NCBI RefSeq assembly: GCF_000715075.1
Contig: NC_134081.1
Span: 107,558,108 to 107,622,107 of the forward strand
DNA: 64,000 nt
Source: Nicotiana tabacum
Lineage: Eukaryota; Streptophyta; Magnoliopsida; Solanales; Solanaceae
Direction: 5' to 3'
Shown here: positions 21,373 through 33,182 of the stretch, one piece after another
Layout: each line of letters starts with the position of its first letter
Position numbering within the stretch: position 1 is the first letter of the stretch
Notes under the pieces: model-generated
Seen by the model: the letters and a program-made list of their open reading frames with translations, nothing else
Told to the model about the DNA's origin: nothing
Database searches by the model: none
Program-made: the position numbers and the translations under genes

Positions 21373-22193
21373 CAATCAGAGTCGTGCAAAAGAAGGAAAG
21401 GAGTAGCCTCACATACCTTGTATATACTTCCCAACCTCAATCTATGCAAATGTCACGACTCCTTAGTCTACAATAAGAGAAATGACATTATCGTTATCGT
21501 TTAAGCGTTGTAACTATTATGTATCGGCCGCAACCTATTTTACGATGAAACGGACAGTACCTACCCTATATATATGATTTCCCACAAGTTAAAACAACCA
21601 CCAAACAGCCCAAACAATATCAATAATAATCATATCGATCCTCACAAAATAGTCCACCAACCAAAAACATTACAAACAAGCTTTTCGATATATATCTCAC
21701 AAGTTCTAGCTTCAACGACTTAGCCGTAACTTGGATAATCTTAAATACATGTAGGGTAAGAGGTTCCTTACCTTTAAACAGAAAGAACAACTCAATTTTA
21801 ACCTTAATTGACCATGAAATATCTCTCCAATGCTATCACAAGAACAAGGAAGTGAAACTAGCAATCAATTAGGGTTTTTCGGGCACTAAAATCACTTTAG
21901 AAGACTTGAAATAACCTAGGGTTGATATTAAAAACTTAAGGGAGTATTTTACATAACATAAACCACTTAAAATAACCTCCCACATGAGCTGGAACAACAC
22001 AAAAATCAGCAACAACAAGAAGAACAAGAAACTTACTAGCGCCACGGGATTCCCGACACTTGATTTGTGTTATTTGCCCTTTATTTTGGTCTTGGATTAT
22101 GAGAGAACCTTGAGAGAGTGTTTTTAGGGTTCTAAGGTCTGAATATACTGAAATATAATGACTTAAAACGGGTTTGAGGTATATATATATATA

Positions 22194-22249
<56 letters not shown>

Positions 22250-22785
22250 TCAACTGCCTATGTGGGGCCCATACAGAGCTGCTTGGCGTAGTCTCGCGAA
22301 AACGCAAATATCTCTCTACTCCGAGATCGTATCAACAAACGGTTAAATGTGTTAGAAACTAGACTCATATATTTTTAATTTTGTGGGTATATCACCTCGT
22401 AATTCCAATCAAATTAGGTGAAAACCTTAGTAACATTTGACCTAAAGTTTAAGTAAAATTATGAACGTAAGTTGCGACAACTTTTGTCAACTTTTGTTTC
22501 ATAACTCGCTTGACTTCAAGACTTATGATATGGATATTATATTATTAAAATACCTTAAAATACAACCTCTTGGGAATATTAATCACCTCTAGTTTTACCC
22601 GAAAATACGGGTTACAACATCCTTAATTCGTTTAACTTCTAATACTTGTTAACCACTCTTATAAATCCTTGTATCATTTAAGACCAATATGATTAATTTC
22701 TTATCATCTCAAAGATAATCCCTTCTCGAATTTACATCGACTAACTTACGGTGTGATATAACGTATGCGAGTATGGGTTGTAACA
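21373..22785 (-). repeat. 3' LTR of gypsy element 2 (truncated)
   Basis: Begins (minus) TGTTACAACCCATACTCG at 22,785 and aligns with 30,516-29,190 of the 5' LTR. The remaining portion is lost at the chimeric breakpoint. It contains an expanded (TA)n run at 22,180-22,246 that is only a few units long in the 5' LTR. Confidence 0.85.
22180..22246. repeat. (TA)n microsatellite inside an LTR
   Basis: About 30 TA units with one interruption (ctat). It is absent or very short at the matching place in the other LTR (about 29,970). Confidence 0.9.
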
Positions 22786-22799
22786 CCCTCCCCCCTTAG
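22786..22799 (-). promoter_or_regulatory. Polypurine tract of gypsy element 2
   Basis: On the minus strand, taaggggggaggg directly precedes the LTR start TGTTACA. This is a textbook PPT. Confidence 0.85.
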
Positions 22800-23122
22800 G
22801 AACATTCGTCCTTGAATGTAAGGGTTTATGGGGAGTCTAACTCATCGTGGATTCTGACGGAAATTTCCGGATGAGTTTCCCCTATAAAATGGACACTAGC
22901 CAAACTTGCAAGTAGTTAAACCCAACATATGGCCTTACAAGGCTATACAAAGTATTTTGGATATGTACATTATCTGCATATCGCCATTTTGTATTAAGAA
23001 AGAGTATTCTCAAGCTATTGCTTACCTCATAGAGCCGTTTCACCTTCTAATGCGTCATGCATTCCGCCCACATCCTCGTTATCTTCAATCTGGAACAGGT
23101 AAGGGTATTTAGACTTCATCTC
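22800..23122 (-). other. 3' untranslated part of gypsy element 2
   Basis: Between the end of the integrase tail and the PPT. No domain is recognised. Confidence 0.6.
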
Positions 23123-23645
23123 CTATTCTGTTTCCCATGTCATTTCTTTCGTATTCTTGTTCCTCCACAATTCTTTGACGGAAGCTATATCCTTTGTTCT
23201 TAGCTTGCAGACTTGTCGATCTAATATAGCCACTGGCATTTCTTCATATGATAGATCCTCTGTAACTTGTACATCTTTGATAGGGACGACCCGAGAAGGG
23301 TCTCCAATACATTTCCTCAACATAGATACATGGAATACCGGGTGAACAAATTCCAATTCGGATGGCAATTCTAACTCATAAGCAACCTATCCAATTCGTC
23401 GAAGAATTTTGTACGACCCGATATACCGTGGACTCAACTTACCCTTCTTCCCAAAATGCATAACACCCTTCATCGGCGAGATCCTCAAGAAAACCCAATC
23501 ACCAACCTCAAATTCCAGATCACGACGTCGTACATCGAAATAAGACTTTTGTCTGCTTTGCGCCGTCCTCAGTCGCTCTTGTATGACTTTCACCTTCTCA
23601 ATGGCTTGGTGAATAATATCTGGCCCATATAATTCTGTCTCACTG
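23123..23645 (-). pseudogene. Integrase C-terminal and chromodomain-like tail, gypsy element 2
   Basis: Two pieces: 23,593-23,387 ([40 protein letters not shown]) and 23,368-23,123 (VHPVFHVSMLRKCIGDPSRV, ending in NTKEMTWETE). Together they match the GPY/F module followed by a chromodomain-like end of plant chromoviruses. A stop separates the pieces. Confidence 0.8.
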
Positions 23646-23695
23646 ACTTCGAACCATCCAACTGGTGATCTATATCTCCTCCCGTACAGTGCCTC

Positions 23696-24386
23696 TTACG
23701 GGGCCATTTTAATACTAGAATGGTAGCTATTATTGTAGGCGAATTCTATGAGTGCCAGATGGTCATCCCAATTCCCCTTAAAATCTAGAACACATGCTTG
23801 TAGCATATCTTCAAGTGTTTGAATGGTACGTTCAGCCTGGCTGTCAGTCTGCGGATGGAATGCAGTGCTGAGATTCACTTGTGTGCCTAAACCCTTTTGA
23901 AAAGACCTCCAAAAGTTAGCCGTAAATTGAGCTTCTAGTTCTGATATAATAGATATTGGCACACCATGAAGCCTAACAATCTCCTTGATATACAATTTCG
24001 CATAATCGCCAGCCATGTAAGTTGTCTTAACTGGTAGAAAATGGGAACATTTTGTAAGTCGATCAACTATCATCCAGATGGAGTCAAACATATGATAAGA
24101 GCGAGGTAATCCAATAATGAAGTCCATATAAATCACCTCCCATTTTCCAGGTCGGAATCTCTATATTCTGAATCAATCCACCGGGTTTCTGATGCTCGAT
24201 CTTTACTTGTTGACAATTAGGACACTGGGCTACAAATTCTGCAATAGACTCCTTCATGTTATCCCACCAATACTGCTCCTTAAAGTCATGATACATCTTT
24301 CTCGAGCCGGGATGGATGGAATTTCAGGACTGATGAATCTCAATCATAATCTTCTCTCGCAACCCTGCCACATTAGGCACACATAA
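23696..24386 (-). pseudogene. Integrase of gypsy element 2
   Basis: The zinc-binding domain (MYHDFKEQYWWDNM, VAQCPNCQQVKIEHQ) and the core with the first Asp in MDFIIGLP and the Glu in [11 protein letters not shown]. The second catalytic Asp, normally in a SDRG context, is replaced ([10 protein letters not shown]), so the DDE triad is incomplete. Frameshifts separate the zinc finger from the core. Confidence 0.85.
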
Positions 24387-24446
24387 TCGACCCTGGTATC
24401 TTAGTGCCCCATCTCCTCCGGTCTCGAAAGCAGTAATTTTACACTG

Positions 24447-25127
24447 CTAAATGCTCTCTCTCAATCGTACTAAGGTAGGATCTTCATATTGCCGTGCTTT
24501 TACCTCGGCTACCAAAGATGATTCTGATGTATTTTGTATAGTAACACCTCCGTCATCAGAGTCTAACAATATGATTCTCATATTGGCTAGCTGATGAAGA
24601 TCTTTAGTCAACCTCTGTCTACCTGCCTCAATATGTACTAAGCTTCCTATTGACTTACGACTGAGAGCGTCTGCCACAACATTGGATTTACCGGGATGGT
24701 ATAATATCTCGAAATCATAATCTTTTAGTAATTCAAGCCACATGCGTTTCCTCAAATTCAACTCCTTCTACTTGAAGATGTATTGTAAACTCTTGTGATA
24801 TGTGTAGATGTCAATATGGATACCATATAAGTAGTGTCGCCTTATCTTCAAAGCATATATTACTGCAGCCAATTACAAATCATGAGTCGGGTAATTCTTT
24901 TCATGCTCCTTCAATTGTCTTGATGCATAAGTAATCACCCTCCCACGTTGCATCAATATGTACCCCAAACATATACCTGAGGCATCACAATATACCACAT
25001 AACCTTTTGTTCCTTCTGGGAGAGTGAGCACTGGCGCGGATTTCAATCGATACTTTAGCTCCTTAAAACTACATTCACAAGCGTCAGACCACTGGAACTT
25101 AGTAGCTTTCTGTGTTAACTTAGTCAA
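24447..25127 (-). pseudogene. RNase H region of gypsy element 2
   Basis: [34 protein letters not shown] and [18 protein letters not shown] are the Ty3 RNase H motifs, with CDASG supplying the first acidic residue. They are followed by MWLELLKDYDFEILYHPGKS and NVVADALSRK. Stops between 24,762 and 24,872 break the frame. Confidence 0.85.
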
Positions 25128-25151
25128 TGGTGCCGATATAGAGGAAAACCC

Positions 25152-25841
25152 TTATACAAACCGCCTATAATATCCTGCTAGCCCCAGGAAGCTGTGGACT
25201 TCTGACGGTGTTGTAGGTCTCGTCCAATTCTTCACTGCATCGATCTTTTGAGTTTCGACAGTAATACCCTCATCAGATATCACATGGCCAAGAAATTCTA
25301 TTGAGTTTAGCCAGAATTCACATTTGGAGAGCTTAGAATATAACTTACGATCCTGAAGGGTCTGTAATACTATCCGCAAGCGGCCCGCATGTTCCGCCTC
25401 TGAACGAGAATACACCAGAATGTCATCAATGAATACGATCATGAACACATCAAGATAGAGCATGAATACACTATTCATGAGATCCATAAAAGCTGCTGGG
25501 GAATTTGTTAGCCCGAACGACATCAACAAGAACTCAAAATGCCCATATCTTGTCCAGAAGGCCATCTTTGGAATATCCTTCTCCTTAACCCTCACCTGAT
25601 GATACCCTGAACGTAAGTCAATCTTGGAGAAATACTTGGCACCCTGGAGTTGGTCAAACATGTCGTCAATCCTTGGAAGTGGATACTTCTTCTTTATAGT
25701 AAACTTATTCAACTGTCGATAATCGATACACATCCTTAACGACCCGTCTTTCTTCCGCACGAACAAGACTGGCGCACCCCAAGGTGAAGTGTTAGGCCTA
25801 ATGAAGCCCTTATCCAGCAAGTCCTTCAACTGTGCCTTCAA
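25152..25841 (-). pseudogene. Reverse transcriptase of gypsy element 2
   Basis: 229 open codons covering most RT motifs: [46 protein letters not shown], the catalytic FIDDILVYS box and [12 protein letters not shown]. This is the best-preserved domain of the element and places it in Ty3/gypsy. Confidence 0.92.
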
Positions 25842-26044
25842 CTCTCACAACTCTGTCGGGTCCATCCTGTATGGAGGGATAAAGATTGGTTGAGTGTCAG
25901 GAAACACATCAATGCTAAACTCAATCTCCCTTTCAGGAGGAAGGCCTGGGAGTTCATCTCGGAAAACATCTTGAAATTCATTGACCAGGGGATTGATTGT
26001 AGAGTAGGCGGCTTCGTCTCCACATCCCTAATGCGAACGAGATG

Positions 26045-26470
26045 TTAAATGTAACTTTTTGAGATCATCTTCTTTGCCTTAATATAGGAAATAAACCTAC
26101 CTTTCGGCATAGCAATGTTCCCTTTCCATTCGATAACGGGTTCACTAGGAAACTGAAACCTAACCATCTTCGTACGATAATCAACATTTTCATAGCATGA
26201 GGCCAACCAGTCCATTCCCATTATCACATCGAAATCAACCATTTCTAACTCAAATAAATTTGCCGAGGTTTGACGACTATAAATCATCACTGTGCAACCT
26301 CTATATAACATTCTAGCAATCACAGAATCTCCTATCGGAGTAGATACCGCAAGTGGTTTACTTATCAATTTAGGTTCAACGCTAAACTTATTAGCCACAA
26401 AGGGTGTAACATATGATAATGTAGATCCTAGATCAATCAACGCATATACATCATAAGAAAACACAGACAA
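26045..26470 (-). pseudogene. Aspartic protease of gypsy element 2
   Basis: YALIDLGSTLSYVTPFVA holds the active-site Asp, with Leu where these elements usually have Pro. It is followed by FDVIMGMDWLASCYENVDYR. Retropepsin-type, about 140 codons open. Confidence 0.85.
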
Positions 26471-26509
26471 TATACCTATAACAACATTCGTAGATGACTC
26501 GAGATCCTG

Positions 26510-27839
26510 TCAACCTACTAGAGCATAGGTTCGATTTTGAGTACCACTCGAACTCGGCACTGTACCTCTACCTCTAACACAACCTGTTGACTGTTGAAAA
26601 CCTCGTGCTGGAGGTCGAACTGATGAGGAAGAACCAGACACAGATCCAGTCAGCTGAGCCATACTACCACCTCCTCTGTTAGGACAATCCCGCATCATAT
26701 GGCCAGGCTGTCCGCAAGAATAGCACGCATCGGAACCTCGACAACACAGTCCAAAGTGGGCCTTGCCGCACTGATCATAACGAGGTGTTGGGGGTCTCGT
26801 CTGACTAGTATCCCTATGATATTGTGAGCCTGATGCTCGTGAACTCTGACATGAACCAGAATAGGTAAATCGATCATACCGAGGCCTCTGAAACTGTGGA
26901 GGAGCACTAGCTACAGGTAGCGCCGAACTCCTCGAAGACTAGGGCATGATACTACCTATGAAGTCATCAGAATACCCTGCAAACCTCACCCTCTTATGCT
27001 GGCCCCTATCCTTCTCCCTATCTACCCTTTGCTGGCTCTTACAATCCTCTAATGTCTGGGCATAAGCCTAAATACGGGAAATATGCATGTCCTCTACCAA
27101 GGAGGCTGTCGTGCACTCATTTATCAGATGTGGTCCTAACCCGTTCACGAACAGGTGCACCCTATCGCTCATCTCGGCCACCATATGGGGAGCATACCTT
27201 GCTAAAGAATCAAACTGCATACTATACTCTCGCACACTCATATTACCATGTCGAAGGTTCAAAAACTTATCAGCTCTAGCTCGTCGTATCTCAACTAGCA
27301 AGTAGTGATGAAGAAAGGCCTCAGAAAATTCCTTCCACACAGCTAGAGGAGCGTTCGGACCCCTGGATCTCTCCTAACTATCATACCAGAAAATTGCTAA
27401 ATCCCGTAACTGATAAGAAGCCAACTCTACTGCCTCCGTATCACTACCATGAATAACTCGCAGTGTACGATGAACCTGATCAATAAAAGTTTGTAGGTCC
27501 TACTTGGGGTCTAATCCGGTAAACACTGGAGGGTCTAAATTAATAAAATCATGAACTCTCGCACTACCCAGGTTTCTGCCTCTGAGCCTGAGCAGCTACC
27601 AAGCTAGTCAACAACTGCACCGCACTCTACATATCCTGGTCTGTAGTGCTAGACAGTGGAACTGGAGGTGTTGGGTGCCTCCCAATATCCTCTGGAGGAG
27701 ACGGAGTAGATGAGTTATGAGACGGCATCTCACTTTGAGCCTCACTTTGGCCTGCTCTAGCTGGAGGCACCTGACTGGTACCCTCTCCCGCAGTTATATC
27801 TAGCCATCTACTAATCGCTTGCTTCCTAGTCGAAGGCAT
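26510..27839 (-). pseudogene. Gag of gypsy element 2
   Basis: It starts with MPSTRKQAISRWLD at 27,839, followed by a Pro/Ser-rich segment. The retrotrans_gag core reads FLHHYLLVEIRRARADKFLN and SVREYSMQFDSLARYAPHMV (27,340-27,068). Near 26,735-26,690 is a CCHC zinc knuckle (CYSCGQPGHMMRDC). The frame changes several times, so no full Gag is made. Confidence 0.85.
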
Positions 27840-28025
27840 CGCTGAAAGAAAACAGGATGAATATTAGGACGAACACTCACGACTCAACTCTACGCATGAT
27901 CTAGATTCAGGAAGAAGGTAACAACCCTAAATGTCATGTAGCCTCCTGATTATAAATGTGGCGTACTACACATCCATAATCAAGACTCTACTAGACACGG
28001 CTCATAGACAACCCCTAGGACAGAC

Positions 28026-28043
28026 TTGATCTAATACCAAGTT
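28026..28043 (-). promoter_or_regulatory. Primer binding site of gypsy element 2
   Basis: Immediately downstream of the 5' LTR end (GACA at 28,044) the minus strand reads aaacTTGGTATTAGATC, close to the initiator Met-tRNA complement TGGTATCAGAGC. Confidence 0.7.
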
Positions 28044-30516
28044 TGTCATGACCTAAACTGGAGGGCCATGACTGGCACCCGGGCCATACCCGCCGAGCAC
28101 CAACACACATTTTATCTAACATTTCTTGTTACTATAAGGGCCGACGAGATCAATATAAATGGTAGACATAAATCCTAAACAACCAACAATGACAGATAAT
28201 GGCATGAACATATATAACATGGGCCGACAAGGCTGCCATGAAGCTATGTATAAGGTACGAGCTGACAAGCTGCCATGAGAGACTATACAACAAAAATCAG
28301 TCGACAAGGCAATCCAAACTATACATGAGTTGACACATATCGATAAGCCTCTAAAGGAATATAAGTGCTGCAACATTGCTGGAACAGGGCCCGGACATAC
28401 CCATAATGTCTATAACAAAAATGCATACCAAGACTACGGCAAGTCCGGAGAAGGGATCTCGCCAATAACCGCTGAACTGGGCAGCCTACTATGGTGGGGG
28501 AGCTTCGCCTACCTATCTATTAGGATCTGCAACACGACATGCATCAGCCACACATAAAAAGAACATCAGTACGAATAAAGTACTGAGTATGTAAGGCAGG
28601 AAAGCATAAGTAAGAACAGTAATATAAACAGGGATAGAGAATATACAACCTGTAACATCTAGGTACCTCTGAGGGCTACTGACATGAAATGCATGATACA
28701 AACATATATACATAAACTTTTAAAACATACATATATATAATAAACTTTTAAAACATACACCTCTATGGGCATCATCATCATCATATCGTACCCGACCGTA
28801 ATAAGGCTCGGTAGAATCGTACCCGGCCACGTGGAGCTCGGTAAAATCTAACTAATCAGTGGTTGCACAATAGGTGTCGTACCCCGACCGACTATAGCGC
28901 GGCTCGGTAGAGTAAAATAGATACATATATATGATGCGTGCTGGATTCATTGGAATCACATTTTGAACCTTTCGGAGTGACGTAAGGTCGGTATTATCCG
29001 TACACGTTATTAGGATTAACTCTTCATCAAGAATCTTATAAGAATCAGGAAGTACCAACAACATTGATAACATAAGAATAAGAGAAGTAACATCAACATC
29101 AATCGTTCCATAAAAAGGGAAACAATGTAAGTACTGTTAGCTTCTAAGAGTAGAGTATCTTTGGAAGCTCGTTCATTACATTATGTACATACAGAGTCGT
29201 GCAAAAGAAGGAAAGGGATAGCCTCGCATACCTTGTATATACTTCCCAACCTCAAGCTATGCAAATGTCACGACTCCTTAATCTACAATACGAGAAATGA
29301 CATTATCGTTATCGTTTAAGCATCGTAACTATTATGTATCGACTGTAACCTATTTTATATGACTTCCCACAAGTTAAAACAATGACCAAACAGCCCAAAC
29401 AACATCAATAATAATCATATTGAGCCTCACAAAACAGTCAACCAACCAACAATATTACTAATAAGCCTTTCGATATATATCTCACAAGTTCTAGCTTCAA
29501 CAACTTAGCCGTAACTTGGATAATATTAAATACATGTAGGGTAAGAGGTTTCTTACCTTTATACAGAAAGAACAACTCCAATTTGACCTTAATTGACCAT
29601 GAAATATCCCTCCAATGCTGCCACAAGAACAAGGAGGCGAAACTAACAATCAATTAGGGTTTTTCGGCACTAGAATCACTTTAGAAGACTTGAAATAACC
29701 TAGGGTTGATATTAAAAACTTGAGGGAGTATTTTACATAACATAAACCACTTAAAACAACCTCCCACACGAGCTGGAACAATACAAAAATCAGCAACAAC
29801 AAGAAGAAGAAGAAACTTACTAGCGCCACGGGATTCCCGACATTTGATTTGTATTGTTTGCCCTTTGTTTTGGTCTTGGATTATGAGAGAACCTTGAGAG
29901 AGTGTTTTTAGGGTTCTAAGGTCTGAATATACTGAAAAAGAATGACTTAAAACGGGGTTGAGGCGTGTTATATATATCCATATGTCTCAACCGCCTATGT
30001 GGGGCCCCATAGAGAGCTGCTTGGCGCATACTCGCAAAAATGTGAATATCTCTCTACTCCGAGATTGTATCGACGAACGGTTTAATGTATTGGAAACTAG
30101 ACTCATAGATCTTCAATTTGGTGGGTGATCAAATTCCAATTAAATTGGGAGAAAAGCTTAGTAGTATTTGACCTAAAGTTTAAGTAAAATTATGAACGTA
30201 AGTTGCGACAACTTTTGTTGACTTTTGTTTCATAACTCGCTTGACTTCAAGACTTATGATACGGATATTATATGATTCAAATACCCTAAAATACGACCTC
30301 TTGTGAATATTAATCACCTCTAGTTTTACCCGAAAATACGGGTTACAACATCATTGATTCGTTTAACTTCTAATACTTGTTAACCACTCTTATACACTCT
30401 TGTATCGTTTAAGACCAATACGATTAACTTCTTATCATTTCAAAGATAATCTATTCTTAAATTTACATCGATTAACTTACGGCGTGATCTAACATACGCG
30501 AACATGGGTTGTAATA
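28044..30516 (-). repeat. 5' LTR of gypsy element 2
   Basis: 2,473 bp. The start has mutated to TATTACAACCC (30,516), compared with TGTTACAACCC in the 3' copy. It contains a short stretch of cgtaccc/ggctcggtag repeats (about 28,785-28,915) of the kind seen in related LTRs. ORFs inside it are not genes. Confidence 0.85.
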
Positions 30517-30620
30517 GCAAAGTTCTGGAAGAACAGTGCTACCCGCTTCACGTGATGTGTCATCTGTCATGTTAACAGATGGTCTTCCCTGTCCATAGGC
30601 CTTGGCCTTCCCAGTGTACT
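30517..30620 (-). pseudogene. Exon-like fragment truncated by gypsy element 2
   Basis: On the minus strand an acceptor (gtactttttcag) precedes an open frame reading YTGKAKAYGQGRPSVNMTDD, then TSREAGSTVLPELC, that runs straight into the LTR. Residue use looks genuinely coding. I do not recognise the protein. The sequence beyond the retrotransposon block on the left does not obviously continue it. Confidence 0.4.
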
Positions 30621-31489
30621 GAAAAAGTACAAAATAATATAATTAAATATTCTTAGGCAGCTCCTGATCAGCGAAATAAAAAAAATAAAAAATCATTTTT
30701 GGTGTGTGGGATACAGACGGTTTTCACAAATTATGTGGATATCTATTTAACTTTAGGCCATTGTTATTGCAATAGCACAGAACTTGGGAATATGGAACTG
30801 TGGGAAAGAAAATCTTATATTACACTTCAACTTCAAAAAGCTTAATGGTTGATTCAATTATAAATTTACAGTGGTGTTTCGTTGAACTTTTCTTGCTTTA
30901 TCTATTGGAGGAAAACGAGTTAGGCTATATGTATATGGCTGCGTACATATTTTCTTTTCTTGCTTTTATATTGGTTGCTTTATCGGATGATTCAATAGTA
31001 AATTTGCAATGGTGTGTCGTGGAACTTTTTTTGCTTGACAATGTATATATATTTCTATCTTGCTTTCTAATCGTTTGGGGTATTTTTCGACGTTATATAT
31101 AGAGAGCTACTGATTCTTTCTATGACTCGAAGAGGAAAATAATCACGTATACTTTTTGAAACTCTTTATTTGCAGTTTTACGCTTATAATCTTTAAAAAT
31201 AACCCCAAATTCATAGAATTCGTTTCCCTTATTCTCTGGGTTGCTGATTTATTCTTAATTGGTGTTATTGAGTTCCATAGAAATCAAGATACAGCAAAAA
31301 TATTAGCGAAAGATTAACGTTGCTGGTAAAAGAAAAAAAGAATAAACATTGCTAGATAAATTTTAGGGAAAGGAGAAGAAATACCTCAACTAACTATTGT
31401 CTTTTCCTTTCTATGTATATTGGTTATTTGCCTTCGCAACAGTTAAAAAGAAAAATCTCCTTCTGTATTTGAACCCACAAAATGTTGTA
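30621..31489. other. Intergenic or intron-like DNA with a small internal duplication
   Basis: Two similar segments (30,851-30,898 and 30,988-31,034) share gattcaat.gtaaatttgca-type words, 137 bp apart. They generate a hydrophobic 100-codon frame that I regard as chance. No gene is supported. Confidence 0.45.
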
Positions 31490-31494
31490 GTTTT

Positions 31495-32125
31495 TGTTGA
31501 GGTTTTTGTTATTTAAGATGAAATAGTCTTAAAATGAGGGTGAATGGAAAATGGAGGGAAAATAAAATTTTTGAGTAAAATTTTAAGTTTTCCCCTCTTG
31601 ACAATGAGACATTGTCCCATATTGGAAGAGGAAAAGATTTTTGGTGGGTATATATATAATTGCTCTTCTTGTAGCTCTTAAAGAGTTAAGAAGAAAGCAA
31701 GCCTCGCCTCGTCGTCGTCGTCGCTCGCTCGGCTCGGCTTCGGCTTCGGCTTCGGTAAGATTATCCGCATTTGTAACGGATATGTTCCAATCCGAAAAAA
31801 CCTCTCAGCATTTTCATTCGATTTTCTGAGTTTCTACTCCTTTGTTTTGCATTGTTTTAACTTCAAACAAAGCAACTGTAAGTGTGATTTGCTACCAAAC
31901 TTTGTGTTCGCTGAAACACTGGGGTTTGAAGTACCGCTACACCAGTGTGTGATTCGTTCTATCCTGGGAGGAAATAATCCATTACCTTGGGTACTAGGAG
32001 GGGATTAAATTCCTTAAGGAAACACTGTGAATTCAGTGGGCTCGAATTAATTACTGTTTCATTACAATAACTTATATTTTACAGAATTATTATTTACAAA
32101 TACAACAATATTGGCGGGACTAACA
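31495..32125 (+). repeat. 5' LTR of the copia element (631 bp)
   Basis: It contains a TATA-like gggtatatatataattgctc and a short gtcgtcgtcg/cttcgg repeat. Compared with the 3' LTR it lacks two blocks, with junctions at 31,755/31,756 and 31,794/31,801 (a run of six A stands at the second). Confidence 0.9.
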
Positions 32126-32303
32126 ATCTTAAGGAATTTAATATTTATTTCTGTATTTGTGTTATTCTTATTATTCTGCAAGCTAAAACCTTTGTGATTT
32201 TGTGTACTCCCGTTTTGGAGAGTAAAGCCTTCATGGCGTTTTGTTGGAGATTAAAATCTACGTGATTTTTACTCCAGTTTGAAAACGTTTATTAAACGTT
32301 TGT

Positions 32304-33180
32304 TTGTGTCATTCTTTTACAGAAAAAATGACGACTGAAAGCGAAAACCAAGTTGTTCCGATGGTGACTGCCAACGCATCGACAAGCCGAACCCCGGCGT
32401 TGGCACCGGCAGAAAAATTCGAAAAATTTTTCGGGATTGATTTCAAGCGCTGGCAGCAGAAGATGTTCTTCTACTTAACTACGTTATGTCTACAGAAGTT
32501 CATCAAGGAAGATGTTCCTGATCTGCCAGATAAAACTCCAGAGAATGAACGCTTTATCGTGCTTGAAGCGTGGAAGCATTCTGATTTTTTATGCAAAAAT
32601 TATATTCTTAGCGGACTGGATGATAATCTGCATAATATATACAGTGGCGTGGAGACGTCAAAAGAATTGTGGAATGCGCTTGAAAAGAAATATAAAACTG
32701 AAGATGCCGGGATGAAGAAATTCGTTGCCGCAAAATTTTTGGATTACAAAATGGTGGATAGCAAGTCTGTTATTACCCAAGTCCAGGAATTGCAAGTGAT
32801 TATTCATGATCTACTTGCTGAAGGTCTTGTCATCAATGAAGCATTCTAAGTAGCAGCAATGATTGAGAAGTTGCCTCCGTTGTGGAAGGACTTCAAAAAT
32901 TATTTGAAATACAAACGAAAGGAAATGTCCCTTGAAGATCTCATTATTCGGTTGAGAATCGAAGAGGACAATAAAGCTGCTGAAAGGAGAGGCCGTGGAA
33001 ATTCAACAATAATGGGAGCAAATATTGTTGAAGATAACAAAAAGAGGAAGAAGGCTTCTGGTCCGAAATACAACCCAAGCAAGAAGCGGTTCAGTGGAAA
33101 CTGCTACAACTGTGGAAAAAACTGACACAAATCTGCGGAGTGTCGTGCTCCGAAGAAAGACAAGAAAAGGGGTCAAGCAA
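32304..33180 (+). pseudogene. Gag of the copia element
   Basis: The likely start is MTTESENQ at 32,328. Copia Gag motifs follow: KFFGIDFKRWQQKMFFYLTT, LDDNLHNIYS, WNALEKKYKTEDAGMKKFVA and LPPLWKDFKNYLKYKRKEM. A zinc knuckle begins CYNCGKN at about 33,102. A TAA at 32,847-32,849 follows NEAF, and a TGA at 33,123-33,125 falls inside the zinc knuckle just before HKSAEC. Confidence 0.88.
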
Positions 33181-33182
33181 AT

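Larger units (their letters stand above)
21373..30516 (-). mobile_element. Ty3/gypsy chromovirus-type element 2, minus strand, near full-length
   Basis: On the minus strand: 5' LTR 30,516-28,044, PBS, gag, protease, reverse transcriptase, RNase H, integrase, C-terminal domain, PPT and a 3' LTR of which only the first about 1.4 kb survives (22,785-21,373). The domain order is that of Metaviridae. All ORFs are broken by stops or frameshifts, so the element is dead. Confidence 0.9.

Noticed and set aside
22174..22362. Tyr/Ile-repeat frames on both strands
   Set aside because: Translation of the (TA)n microsatellite.
14714..30516. One large nested insertion (element 2 inside element 1)
   Set aside because: Element 1 sequence does not resume after element 2, and both LTRs are truncated at the joint, so a deletion junction fits better than nesting.
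30800..31102. 100-codon hydrophobic frame that might be a membrane protein
   Set aside because: Derived from an AT-rich internal duplication; no start context, no family resemblance, no splice support.
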